A DNA stretch of 64,000 bases. Source: Haloprofundus marisrubri (GTDB taxonomy: Archaea > Halobacteriota > Halobacteria > Halobacteriales > Haloferacaceae). The notes under the pieces were generated by a model. It had not been told where the DNA came from, made no database searches, and saw only the letters and a list, made by a program, of their open reading frames with translations. The position numbers and the translations under genes are program-made. The DNA lies in contig NZ_LOPU01000029.1 in assembly GCF_001469955.1 (NCBI RefSeq), positions 434,001 through 498,000 on the forward strand. The letters run 5' to 3'. Positions 23,857 through 31,676 of the stretch are shown one piece after another; positions within the stretch are counted from its first letter, which is position 1, and every line of letters begins with the position of its first letter.

Positions 23857-24900
23857 ATGACCGCTGCCGGGACCGAAAGCCGCCGTATCGTCGTTCTCGC
23901 ACACGAGAAATTCCCAGACCGCGCGAAAACCGCGACGGGCGTGATGCGCTACGGAAACGACGACATCGTCGCCGTACTCGACCGCGACCGCGCCGGCACG
24001 CGCGTCCGCGACCACCGCGCGGACCTGCCCGACGCACCTATCGTCGCTTCCTTCGAGGACGTACCCGACGCCGAGTCGGTCGACGCGCTTCTCGTCGGCA
24101 TCGCGCCTATCGGCGGCGGATTCGACGAGACGTGGCGACCCGACGTTCGCACCGCCATCGAGGCCGGATGCGACGTTATCGCCGGTCTCCACTACTTCCT
24201 CGAAGACGACGAGGAGTTCTCGGAACTCGCCGCCGACCACGGCGTCGACCTCGTCGACGTTCGTAAACCCGACCCGACGCTCGGCGTTGCGAAAGGGGTC
24301 GCCGACGAAGTCTCTGCTGAGGTCGTTCTGACCGTCGGCACCGACTGCTCTGTGGGGAAGATGACCGCGACGCTCGAACTCGTCGAGGCTGCCACGGAAG
24401 CGGGTATCGATGCGGCGTTCGTCCCGACCGGCCAGACGGGAATCATGATTTCGGGGTGGGGCAACCCCGTCGACCGCGTCGTGAGCGACTTCACCGCCGG
24501 GGCCGTCGAAGAGATGATTCTCGAAATCGGCGACGACTACGAGATGCTGTTCGTCGAAGGCCAAGGCAGCATCGTCCACCCCGCCTACTCGGCGGTCACA
24601 TGCGGTATCCTCCACGGGTCGATGGCCGACAAACTCGTGCTCTGTCACGAGGCAGGGAAGGAGGTAATTCACGGCTACGAGTCGTTCTCGCTGCCCTCGC
24701 TGTCGGAGTATATCGACCTCTACGAGTCGCTCGGGTCGGCGGTCAACGAGACGGAAGTCGTCGCGGGCGCGCTCAACACCTCCTCGCTGTCGGACGACGA
24801 GGCCGAGAAAGCAGTCGAGGCGTACGCGGACGAACTCGGTGTCCCCGCGAGCGACCCCGTTCGTTTCGGCAGCGCCGAGATTCTGGAGGGACTTCGGTGA
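23857..24900 (+). CDS. dgcN: DUF1611 protein, probable D-glutamate N-acetyltransferase (DgcN)
   Basis: The 347-residue protein has an N-terminal Rossmann-like domain and a C-terminal P-loop-like part with VGTDCSVGKMT (about residues 164-174). It contains VEGQGSIVHPAYS and VLCHEAGKEVIHGYE, both typical of DUF1611. Proteins of this family in marine bacteria (DgcN) acetylate D-glutamate to N-acetyl-D-glutamate, using acetyl-CoA, before its racemisation by DgcA. The next gene encodes an enolase-superfamily epimerase and starts within the dgcN stop (GTGA overlap). This pairing strongly suggests a two-step D-amino-acid pathway, though substrate specificity in a haloarchaeon is inferred. Confidence 0.75.
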   Translation: MTAAGTESRRIVVLAHEKFPDRAKTATGVMRYGNDDIVAVLDRDRAGTRVRDHRADLPDAPIVASFEDVPDAESVDALLVGIAPIGGGFDETWRPDVRTAIEAGCDVIAGLHYFLEDDEEFSELAADHGVDLVDVRKPDPTLGVAKGVADEVSAEVVLTVGTDCSVGKMTATLELVEAATEAGIDAAFVPTGQTGIMISGWGNPVDRVVSDFTAGAVEEMILEIGDDYEMLFVEGQGSIVHPAYSAVTCGILHGSMADKLVLCHEAGKEVIHGYESFSLPSLSEYIDLYESLGSAVNETEVVAGALNTSSLSDDEAEKAVEAYADELGVPASDPVRFGSAEILEGLR

Positions 24901-25940
24901 TTCTCACCACCGACTTCGAACGAGTCGAACTCCCGCTCGAACATCCCTTCACTATCTCGCGTAGCACGCAGGAAACAGCCGAGAACGTCGTCGTCGAACT
25001 CACCGACGGCGGTGGGATGACCGGTCTCGGTGCGGCCGCCCCGTCCAGACACTACGGTGAGACGGCCGACACCGTCGAAGCGGTGTTACCCGACCTGCTC
25101 GACGTGGTCGAACGCGTCGGCGACCCACACGCGTTCGACCGTATCGAACGGCGGATGCGCGAGCGAGTGAACCGGAATCCGGCGGCGCACTGTGCAGTCA
25201 GTATCGCGCTGCACGACCTCGCGGCCAAGCGACTCGGCGTCCCACTGTACCGGATGTGGGGTCTCGACGCCGAGAAGTGTCCTCCTTCTTCCTTTACCAT
25301 CGGTCTCGACACGACCGAACGCGTCCGCGAGAAGACCGAAGAAGCGGTCGACTCGGGGTACGGCGTGCTGAAGATAAAACTCGGCACCGACCGTGACGAG
25401 GAACTCGTCGAAGCGGTCCGCGACGCCGCGCCCGACGCGACGCTCCGCATCGACGCCAACGAAGCGTGGACACCGCGTGAAGCCGTCGAGAAAAGCGAGA
25501 TGCTCGCGGGGTACGACGTCGAGTTCGTCGAACAGCCGGTTCCCGCGACGAATCCCGAGGGGCTGAAGTACGTTTACGAGCGGAGCGCACTCCCCATCGC
25601 CGCCGACGAGTCCTGCATCACGCTCGCGGATATCCCACAGATTGCGGACCGCGCCGACATTGCGAACATCAAGCTGATGAAGTGTGGCGGCCTGCGTGAG
25701 GCGACGCGGATGATTCACACCGCCCGAGCGCACGGGTTGGAGGTGATGCTCGGCTGTATGGTCGAGACGAACGCGGCCATCGCCGCCGCGTGTCATCTCG
25801 CACCGTTGCTCGACTACGCCGACCTCGACGGCTCGCTGTTGCTCGAATCGGACCCGTACGCGGGCGTCGACCTCTCGGAGGGAACGATTCACCTCGACGA
25901 GTTCGGACACACCGGCACCGGCGCGCGGCAGGCCGACTGA
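24897..25940 (+). CDS. dgcA: Enolase-superfamily epimerase, probable N-acetyl-D-glutamate racemase (DgcA)
   Basis: The 347-residue protein is of the muconate-lactonizing/dipeptide-epimerase subgroup. It has a KxK catalytic element in VLKIKLG (Lys159/Lys161), metal ligands Asp186 (RIDANEA), Glu212 (VEQPVP) and Asp237 (ADESC), and the opposite lysine in IKLMKCGG (Lys259 or Lys262). The GTG at 24897 overlaps the dgcN stop, giving tight coupling. In bacteria, DgcA interconverts N-acetyl-D- and N-acetyl-L-glutamate. L-Ala-D/L-Glu dipeptide epimerase is an alternative activity, but the DUF1611 partner favours DgcA. An open frame continues upstream through dgcN but is out of phase with it and not credible. 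Confidence 0.78.
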   Translation: MILTTDFERVELPLEHPFTISRSTQETAENVVVELTDGGGMTGLGAAAPSRHYGETADTVEAVLPDLLDVVERVGDPHAFDRIERRMRERVNRNPAAHCAVSIALHDLAAKRLGVPLYRMWGLDAEKCPPSSFTIGLDTTERVREKTEEAVDSGYGVLKIKLGTDRDEELVEAVRDAAPDATLRIDANEAWTPREAVEKSEMLAGYDVEFVEQPVPATNPEGLKYVYERSALPIAADESCITLADIPQIADRADIANIKLMKCGGLREATRMIHTARAHGLEVMLGCMVETNAAIAAACHLAPLLDYADLDGSLLLESDPYAGVDLSEGTIHLDEFGHTGTGARQAD

Positions 25941-25961
25941 GGCGCGCTCTCTTCTCTTCGC

Positions 25962-27008
25962 TTACTCCCAGTCCAAATCCTCGCTGCGGTTGACGCTCCG
26001 GAGGATGAACGGTCCGATAGAGAGCGTGCGCTTCGCTACGGTTGCGATGCGAAGCACGTACGAGAGCAGAATCATGAACGGGACGAGTGCGACGGTCACC
26101 GCGCCGGAAACCACCCAGACGACGTTGTCGACACCGAACGTAAACCCGGGAATCGAGACGGGGTTGTCGGCGTACAGAATCATCGACGTGGTGACGATGA
26201 GCGCCGGAACCGACGCGTACATCATCGCCCGTGAGAGGTTGATGAGTTCCCACTGGAAGTACAGCGTCTTGAAATGCTCTCTGGCGGGGCCGAAGAATTT
26301 CAGCGTCTTGATGAGTTCGTCGAGTTGCTCGCGTGTCTCTGTGGAGAGCGCCTCTTCGTGCTGGTTTCGGAGACGGCGGCCTTCGTATATCTTCCACGAG
26401 TAGTTGAAGTTCAACGCGGCGAACAGCACGTCGAACGTCCCGAACTGCTCCTCTTCGAGTTGGTCGGATACCCCGTCGGCGTTGCCGACGAGACCATCGA
26501 CGTACTCCGAGACGGCGCTCTCGGCGTCTTCGGTGCTGTCGCCGTTCGTCTCTGCAGACGTCGTCTTCAGTTCCTCTGCGCGGTTGCGAATGCCTTCGAC
26601 GAGCGCCCGCAGAAACGCCGACGGCTCCGGCGGCGCGGCGGGGACGTCCAAGACGTCCTCTACATCTTCGCGGAACTCCAACGCGCCGCCCATCCGCTCG
26701 CGCTGGTCACCGAGCGGGCCGAGTTCCTGCGAGAGGACGAGTTGGTTGATAGTGACCACGAGCGTCACGCCGGTGATGATGGCGGTCAGAAAGCCTTGAA
26801 ACGTCGTCTCGATGGGGTCTTTCAGGTTCCACGACCCGCGAATCGGTGCCGGGTCGACGACCCCGAGAATCACCAGCGAGGCGAACACCAACCCAAGGGG
26901 AATCGCCGCGACGAACCATCGGCTCGCGTCCATCAACAGCCACAGCTTGAGGCGGCTCTGTCCCACCCGTCCGCGCATCGTATCACTTGGCTCGTCGCCG
27001 TCGCTCAT
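25962..27008 (-). CDS. Haloarchaeal integral membrane protein, unknown function
   Basis: The 348-residue protein has two hydrophobic helices near the N-terminus (about residues 30-50 and 72-92). A large soluble middle (about 95-245) is rich in acidic residues and predicted helix (EEEQFGTFDVLFAALNFNYSWKIYEGRRLR). Two more membrane helices follow (about 262-285 and 295-320). It starts MSDGDEPSDTMRGRVGQ. No family or catalytic motif is recognised. The arrangement, with a soluble insert between two helix pairs, could suit a channel-like or sensor protein, but that is only a shape argument. It is upstream of no obvious partner and converges with dgcA across 21 bases. Confidence 0.65.
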   Translation of the reverse strand: MSDGDEPSDTMRGRVGQSRLKLWLLMDASRWFVAAIPLGLVFASLVILGVVDPAPIRGSWNLKDPIETTFQGFLTAIITGVTLVVTINQLVLSQELGPLGDQRERMGGALEFREDVEDVLDVPAAPPEPSAFLRALVEGIRNRAEELKTTSAETNGDSTEDAESAVSEYVDGLVGNADGVSDQLEEEQFGTFDVLFAALNFNYSWKIYEGRRLRNQHEEALSTETREQLDELIKTLKFFGPAREHFKTLYFQWELINLSRAMMYASVPALIVTTSMILYADNPVSIPGFTFGVDNVVWVVSGAVTVALVPFMILLSYVLRIATVAKRTLSIGPFILRSVNRSEDLDWE

Positions 27009-27109
27009 GGCTTTAGTACGGTTACTACCTACAAAGGATTCGTGGCAGCGGTTGGATATGCGGGGAGAGGGCGAGGACCGGAGTCGCTCTGCTCGCGCTC
27101 TGCTGGTAG

Positions 27110-27982
27110 TTATTCCGCGCGCGACTCCTCTTCGTTCTCCAGTTCTTCGAGTTCGGTTTCGGTATCGGTGTCGGCGCTCGCGTCGACGGACTCCGAAGGC
27201 TCCGACGATTCGGAGGACTCCAGTTCTTCGAGTTGGGCGTCTATCTCCTCGTCGCTGGCGGTGTCGCCTTCGGAACTCGGCGACGACTTACCCATCTCGG
27301 CCATCAGCGTCTCCAGTTCGGTGTCGACTTCACTGCCGCTTCGCATCGAGTCGAGTTCACGGTCGATGGAGTCCTTGTCCGAGATGGCGTCGTCGAACGC
27401 GCCCGTGTCCTGCAGTTCGTCCATCGCGGCCGAACGCGCTTCCATCTCGTCGGTGCGCTCCTCGGCGCGTTCGATGGCGCGGCCCACGTCTTCCATCTCG
27501 TCGCCGACGCCGGTCATCGCCTCGGAGACGCGACTGGATGCTTCGGCGGCTTCGTAACGCGCCTTCATCGTCTCCTTTTTCGTGCGGAACTCCTCGATGC
27601 GGTTCTCCAACTGGTTCTTCTTGTCGACCAAATCGTCTTGGGTGTTCTGCAGTTGCGCGATTTGCCCTTCGAGTTCCTCGATTTGGGTCATCTTCGACTG
27701 CTTCTTCTCGAGCGCCTTCCGCGCGAGGTCTTCGCGGTCCTGTCGGACGGCTTCGCGCGCTTGGTCGTTGTGTTTCTCGACGTTCTCTTCGAGGCGGCGC
27801 TTCTGGATTTCGAGGCGTTTCTTCTGGGTAGTCAGGTCTGCGATTCCCTGTTTGACGTCCTGCAGTTCGTCGCGCATCTGCTCGTACGAGTAGTCGAGCG
27901 TCTCCGTTGGGTCTTCCGCGCGGTTGAGGAGGGCGTTAATCTTCGACCGCACGACGTACGACATCCGCGAGAGTATTCCCAT
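27110..27982 (-). CDS. pspA: PspA/IM30 family membrane-maintenance protein
   Basis: The 290-residue protein is almost wholly alpha-helical. The opening MGILSRMSYVVRSKINALLNRAEDP matches the PspA/IM30 N-terminal amphipathic helix region. Long heptad-rich coiled coils follow (about 30-190), for example KKRLEIQKRRLEENVEKHNDQA. The C-terminal 80 residues are acidic and disordered (SDEEIDAQLEELESSE). PspA/IM30 proteins assemble into ESCRT-III-like rods and rings that protect stressed membranes. The C-terminal tail is longer and more acidic than usual, as expected in a halophile. It is divergent from the alpha/beta hydrolase. Confidence 0.87.
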   Translation of the reverse strand: MGILSRMSYVVRSKINALLNRAEDPTETLDYSYEQMRDELQDVKQGIADLTTQKKRLEIQKRRLEENVEKHNDQAREAVRQDREDLARKALEKKQSKMTQIEELEGQIAQLQNTQDDLVDKKNQLENRIEEFRTKKETMKARYEAAEASSRVSEAMTGVGDEMEDVGRAIERAEERTDEMEARSAAMDELQDTGAFDDAISDKDSIDRELDSMRSGSEVDTELETLMAEMGKSSPSSEGDTASDEEIDAQLEELESSESSEPSESVDASADTDTETELEELENEEESRAE

Positions 27983-28034
27983 ACCTCCCCCTTGTGTACG
28001 CTGGCCTTAAAACCTCATGCGAACAAGGTGTCGC

Positions 28035-28655
28035 GTGACCGATTCGGAAACCGTGCTCGTTCCGGGTGGCAGAGACGTTCGCGCGACGCTCGACAGAAGC
28101 GAGAAAACGACCGACCACGTCGTCGTCGCCTGCCCGCCACACCCCCAACACCGCGGCCATCGCGGCGACGAACGCCTCGTCGCCGTCGCCGACGCACTCA
28201 ATCGAGAAGGAGTCGACTGCCTCCGTTTCGACTACGGCGAGTGGGACGAGGGCCGCGGCGAACTGGTCGACGCCGAAAACGCCCTCGACTGGGCCGCCGA
28301 ACGCTACGACTCCGTGGCGCTGTTCGGCTTCAGTTTCGGCGGCGCAATCTCGTTGCTCGCAGCAGCGGAAACCCGCGACATCGTGGACCCGGTGGCCGTC
28401 AGCGCGTTGGCCCCGGCCGCACAAATCGGCGAGAAACACGGCCTCGACGCGGTGGGGGCACTGTACGAGATTCGCGCCCCGGTGCAGGTGGTGTACGGGA
28501 CCCGCGATACGACTGCCGAGTGGAAACCCATCGTCGACAGAGCGCATGAACTGGGATGTGAACTCGTCGAGATGGAAGCCGACCACTTCTTCGTGGGTCA
28601 GTCGGCGAAGGTGGGAACGGTAGTTAGTGAGTTTCTGGTTTCGGAGTTCGAGTGA
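28035..28655 (+). CDS. Alpha/beta hydrolase (dienelactone-hydrolase/esterase type)
   Basis: The protein of about 206 residues contains FGFSFGGAISLL, a nucleophile elbow (G-x-S-x-G) with the catalytic serine. Around it are VVVACPPHPQHRGHRG and the acid-base elements YGTRDTTAEWKP and MEADHFFVGQ, supplying aspartate and histidine. It resembles the short prokaryotic hydrolases of the DUF/UPF0227 or BAAT-like group that act on small esters. A TATA-like ccttaaaac (near 28004-28012) lies about 26 bases before the GTG at 28035, so this leaderless start is preferred over the ATG at 28017, which would add six residues. The substrate is unknown. Confidence 0.72.
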   Translation: MTDSETVLVPGGRDVRATLDRSEKTTDHVVVACPPHPQHRGHRGDERLVAVADALNREGVDCLRFDYGEWDEGRGELVDAENALDWAAERYDSVALFGFSFGGAISLLAAAETRDIVDPVAVSALAPAAQIGEKHGLDAVGALYEIRAPVQVVYGTRDTTAEWKPIVDRAHELGCELVEMEADHFFVGQSAKVGTVVSEFLVSEFE

Positions 28656-28710
28656 GAGGCTCTGTCGAAACCGGGATGTGACTTCTCGGTTAATCTACCA
28701 TCGAACCTGC

Positions 28711-28718
28711 AATTATAT
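28711..28718 (+). promoter_or_regulatory. TATA box of the 60-residue membrane protein gene
   Basis: The sequence aattatat is centred about 28 bases before the ATG at 28743, the leaderless spacing, and supports this being a real short gene. Confidence 0.45.
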
Positions 28719-28742
28719 GTCGTTCAGGGACAAAGTTCTCGC

Positions 28743-28925
28743 ATGAATCTCCAGTTCAACTATCCAGAAGGGATAGTGATTCTCCTCGGTATCGGTCTCT
28801 CGGTCTCTGCGAGCTACCTGTTACCCGCTATGGAGTATTCGGGGAGTCTCAACCTGAACTGGCTACAGATTCTGGGTGTGATCATTCTGTTCGTGGGAAT
28901 CGGACTCACTATCAGGAACCGATAA
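28743..28925 (+). CDS. Small two-span membrane protein
   Basis: The 60-residue protein starts MNLQFNYPEGIVILLG and has two hydrophobic segments (about residues 11-28 and 41-57), with the motif LNLNWLQILGVIILFVG in the second. It ends in TIRNR. The gene is more AT-rich than its neighbours and has its own TATA-like box at leaderless spacing. It lies between the hydrolase and the convergent TFS gene, with 48 bases to the TFS stop. No family recognised. Confidence 0.6.
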   Translation: MNLQFNYPEGIVILLGIGLSVSASYLLPAMEYSGSLNLNWLQILGVIILFVGIGLTIRNR

Positions 28926-28972
28926 CCGACTCGAAAGGCAGATTCCCGTGAGAAAAACACGCTAAATAGGTA

Positions 28973-29296
28973 TCAGTTGTACTCGCGCCACCGATACCCG
29001 CACTCCTTACATTTGAAGAAGCGCGTCGGCGGTTCGTCCGCAGAGGCCGTCTGCTTGATGGTGTACCACGCCTCGCCGTGGCCGCATTTGTCGCAGGTCA
29101 CGTCGTTGGCGGTCGGTTTCCCCTCGAAGTCCGCGCCCTCTTCGGTTTCGATGACCTCGCTGTCGGTTTGGGATTCGGTGGAGACGAACTGCGCGGCGCG
29201 TTCCTCGTCTCGGTCGGCGCTCGCGCCGCAGTTCGTACAGACCATCGACCCGTCCTGATTCACCATCATCGAACCGCAGTCGTCGCAGAACTGCAT
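28973..29296 (-). CDS. tfs: Archaeal transcription factor S (TFS), TFIIS-like cleavage factor
   Basis: The 107-residue protein has an N-terminal zinc ribbon (CDDC near residues 4-7 and CTNC near 20-23). The C-terminal zinc ribbon has CDKCGHGEAWYT and FFKCKECGYRWREYN, with the acidic pair in the SADEP hairpin that enters the RNA polymerase active site. TFS rescues arrested RNA polymerase by promoting cleavage of the nascent RNA. Size and motif order match archaeal TFS. The upstream genes at 29327 and 29919 on the same strand form a probable cluster. Confidence 0.9.
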   Translation of the reverse strand: MQFCDDCGSMMVNQDGSMVCTNCGASADRDEERAAQFVSTESQTDSEVIETEEGADFEGKPTANDVTCDKCGHGEAWYTIKQTASADEPPTRFFKCKECGYRWREYN

Positions 29297-29326
29297 ACGT
29301 CGGCCTATTCGCTCCGCAGTAAAAGG

Positions 29327-29926
29327 TCAGTCGGAGCCGTTTGCTTCTTCGTCGCCCCGGCTACTTGTCCCAGATACATCCGCGACGGCGTGCGCCGCCC
29401 GGCGACTGCTTCCGGCGTCGCTCTCGTCGTCGACCATCGGGCAGTTCCGTACCCGAAAGCGCTCGAAACTGACGGTTTCGACGATGTCGGTTCCCTCGTG
29501 GGTACAGCCGAAGTTCGGCGGCGACTCGAAATGCGGACACGTCTGGCAGTAGTGCCGTTTCGAGACGACGTACGTCTCACCCTCGTCGGCTTCGACGGCT
29601 TCGGCGGCGGGCGTCTGCTCGTCGTTCGGCGCGTCGAAGGTGGTGTCGCCGTCGTCAACGCTGTTCGCCCACTCGTCGACCGTAGAGAAGTCGAACTCGG
29701 CGGTCCCGGCGTCCGCGAACTCGAACTTTCCGGTGTCGACGCCGTCGGATGCGACTGCATCGCTCGCTTCGAGTTCGGCCCACGGGTCCGATACGTCGGT
29801 CTCGGTGGTACCGGTGCTGGGGGTGTCGGCGTCGGCGTCGGCCAACTGCTCGAACGGGTCGACGGCAGGGGCACTGTCTGTAGTCTCGCCGTCTCTCTCG
29901 CCGTCGTCGGCTGACTCCTCAGACAT
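29327..29926 (-). CDS. Acidic haloarchaeal protein with CxxC motif, unknown function
   Basis: The 199-residue protein is dominated by Asp, Glu, Ala and Thr over its first 120 residues (SAPAVDPFEQLADADADTPS), probably disordered. It has a small cysteine-bearing segment near residues 135-165 (RHYCQTCPHFESPPNFGCTHEG and VRNCPMVDDE) that could bind zinc or an iron-sulfur cluster. It ends with a Ser/Ala-rich tail. The last residues of the upstream gene overlap its start by 8 bases (29919-29926). Function unknown; clustering with TFS suggests a role around transcription or RNA, by association only. Confidence 0.65.
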   Translation of the reverse strand: MSEESADDGERDGETTDSAPAVDPFEQLADADADTPSTGTTETDVSDPWAELEASDAVASDGVDTGKFEFADAGTAEFDFSTVDEWANSVDDGDTTFDAPNDEQTPAAEAVEADEGETYVVSKRHYCQTCPHFESPPNFGCTHEGTDIVETVSFERFRVRNCPMVDDESDAGSSRRAAHAVADVSGTSSRGDEEANGSD

Positions 29927-30740
29927 CGAAATTGGTCATATCGGTAGCGTTTGGGTCCGCTTTTTCCTTCGATTCGTCCTCGGCCCCAGCCTCGGTCGTC
30001 AGCGTCGCCGAACCGAACGGCCAACTCGCCGGGGTGACGCCAGCGAACGATGCGCCGCAGTGCGGACACGTCGGCGACGACAGTAGTCCGAGGTGGACCG
30101 TCTCGCCGCAGTCCGCGCAGACACCTTTGCTCACGCCGTTTCGGTGCGCCGATTCGAGAAACTCGTCGAGTTCGCCGCGAGCGGCCACCGTCGCCTCCGC
30201 GTTCTGCACTCGGTCGCGGAGGTCGACGGTCACCCGTGCGAGCGTCGCCAGTCTCTCCTCGGCCGTCTCCACGCGGGCGGCCAGTTCTTCGTACGCCGCC
30301 GACTGTTCGTTCAGTTCCTCGTCGAGGTCCGAAGAGACCGACTCGACGCGTCGTTCCAGCGCCTCCACGTCGGCACTCGCCTCGGCTACGGCCTGCCGAA
30401 CCTCGGGGTGTTCGTGGTCGAGCGGCGCTTTCCCGTCCGTCTCGCGCTTGATTTGAACGACGCGGCCGCGAACGTCGTCTATCTTCTCGTCTACGTCCGA
30501 CTGGACGCCGTCGACACGCTCGTCGAGGCCGTCCAGTCGCGTCGCCAACGCGTCGAGTGCTGATTCGACTGCGGCGTCGTCGGCGCCCGACGACTGGTCC
30601 GTCGGAAGGTCGGCGAACACCTCAGCGCCCAGCGTGTCGGGAGTCTCTCCGCTCTTCTCGTCCATCTCGCCGTTCGACTCGACCGGTGTCGTCGACTCCC
30701 ACGCCGACTCGTCGTTCGGTTCTGCCCGGTCGTCACCCAT
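29919..30740 (-). CDS. Acidic coiled-coil protein with a zinc-ribbon-like end
   Basis: The 273-residue protein has an acidic, disordered N-terminus (about 1-55), then long heptad-rich helices (about 58-195, for example LATRLDGLDERVDGVQSDVD and VEALERRVESVSSDLDEEL). A small cysteine cluster near residues 208-232 (VCADCGETVHLGLLSSPTCPHCG) has two CxxC pairs that would bind zinc. It ends MTNFDV. It overlaps the next gene by 8 bases and is immediately downstream of the RadA/KaiC-like gene. A scaffold or regulatory adaptor is plausible, but no family is recognised. Confidence 0.62.
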   Translation of the reverse strand: MGDDRAEPNDESAWESTTPVESNGEMDEKSGETPDTLGAEVFADLPTDQSSGADDAAVESALDALATRLDGLDERVDGVQSDVDEKIDDVRGRVVQIKRETDGKAPLDHEHPEVRQAVAEASADVEALERRVESVSSDLDEELNEQSAAYEELAARVETAEERLATLARVTVDLRDRVQNAEATVAARGELDEFLESAHRNGVSKGVCADCGETVHLGLLSSPTCPHCGASFAGVTPASWPFGSATLTTEAGAEDESKEKADPNATDMTNFDV

Positions 30741-30779
30741 CTGGAATAGCTCTACTCGTCGCGTATCTTAAAGCTTCGC

Positions 30780-31616
30780 TCACCGTATCTTTCGAACGTC
30801 GCTCACGTCCAACCCCGAGTCCTCGATTTCGACCTCGAATCTGACGATGTTCTCGCCTTCGATGCGCGAGAGGACGCCTCGGAACTCCTCGACGACCATC
30901 GTCCGAGCGCGCTTCGACCCGCCGGACTCCCACTGGAAGCGAAGCGTCCCACCGGCCGCGTCGGTCAGCAGTCCCAACTCCTTCGGTCCGAGCGTCTCCT
31001 CGTTGACCAAGAGGATGATGAGTCCGCCCCACTGGTGGGCGGCTTTCCTGAGTCCTTTCATCACCATGGCGATGTCGGACCACGACATCTCGTCGGAGAT
31101 TGCGCCCACGAGGTCGGTTATGGAGTCGACGAGGACCAGATTTTCGGACGCGTGTTCGCCGAGATACTCGCCGAGCGCACTCATCACGTCGTCTCGGCTG
31201 TGTCGAGTCCCCAAATCCCGGATGGTCGATGTCTCGCCGACGTACCACTCTCTCGGGATTGGACTCAGTTGGAAGTACTCCGGTGAGAGGTCACGGAACT
31301 GAATCGCCGATAGTGCCGCGTCGACGATTTCGTCGTCCAGCGTGTACGCCATCTCCCGACCGATGTACTCCTCGTCGGTCGTAAACGAGAGATAGTGAAC
31401 TTCCTCGGGGAGTCGCGTGTTCGCCGCCGGCGACCCGTAGTACAACTCGAACAGGTCGCTATTGGCGTGTGCCAGCGCGGTCATTGCCGCACTCGTCTGT
31501 AGAAACTCCCGCGCGCCTGCCCCGGATTCCCCCGACAGGAGGACGACGTTGCCCGGCGGCGCGCCCCCACCGATGATGGAGTCGAAGCGCGAGACGCCGA
31601 AGGGGATGTTCTCCAT
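30780..31616 (-). CDS. RadA/KaiC-like ATPase-fold protein (HTR-like) with altered Walker A
   Basis: The 278-residue protein opens MENIPFGVSRFDSIIGGGAPPG, the usual start of KaiC/RadA-family proteins. The P-loop region reads SGESGAGAREF (about residues 28-38). The lysine and threonine/serine of GxxGxGK[ST] are Ala35 and Arg36, so ATP hydrolysis is doubtful. Later family elements are NLVLVDSITDLVGA (Walker B region) and MVVEEFRGVLSRIEG. Relatives include haloarchaeal HTR-like proteins encoded near transcription factors. It may act as a nucleotide-independent scaffold or partner. It is the first gene of the run leading to TFS. Confidence 0.72.
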   Translation of the reverse strand: MENIPFGVSRFDSIIGGGAPPGNVVLLSGESGAGAREFLQTSAAMTALAHANSDLFELYYGSPAANTRLPEEVHYLSFTTDEEYIGREMAYTLDDEIVDAALSAIQFRDLSPEYFQLSPIPREWYVGETSTIRDLGTRHSRDDVMSALGEYLGEHASENLVLVDSITDLVGAISDEMSWSDIAMVMKGLRKAAHQWGGLIILLVNEETLGPKELGLLTDAAGGTLRFQWESGGSKRARTMVVEEFRGVLSRIEGENIVRFEVEIEDSGLDVSDVRKIR

Positions 31617-31676
31617 GGCCGCCCGTCGGAGGCCGCCGGGATAGTCGTTACGGCGGACAGTCTGAATAGTTGAGAA

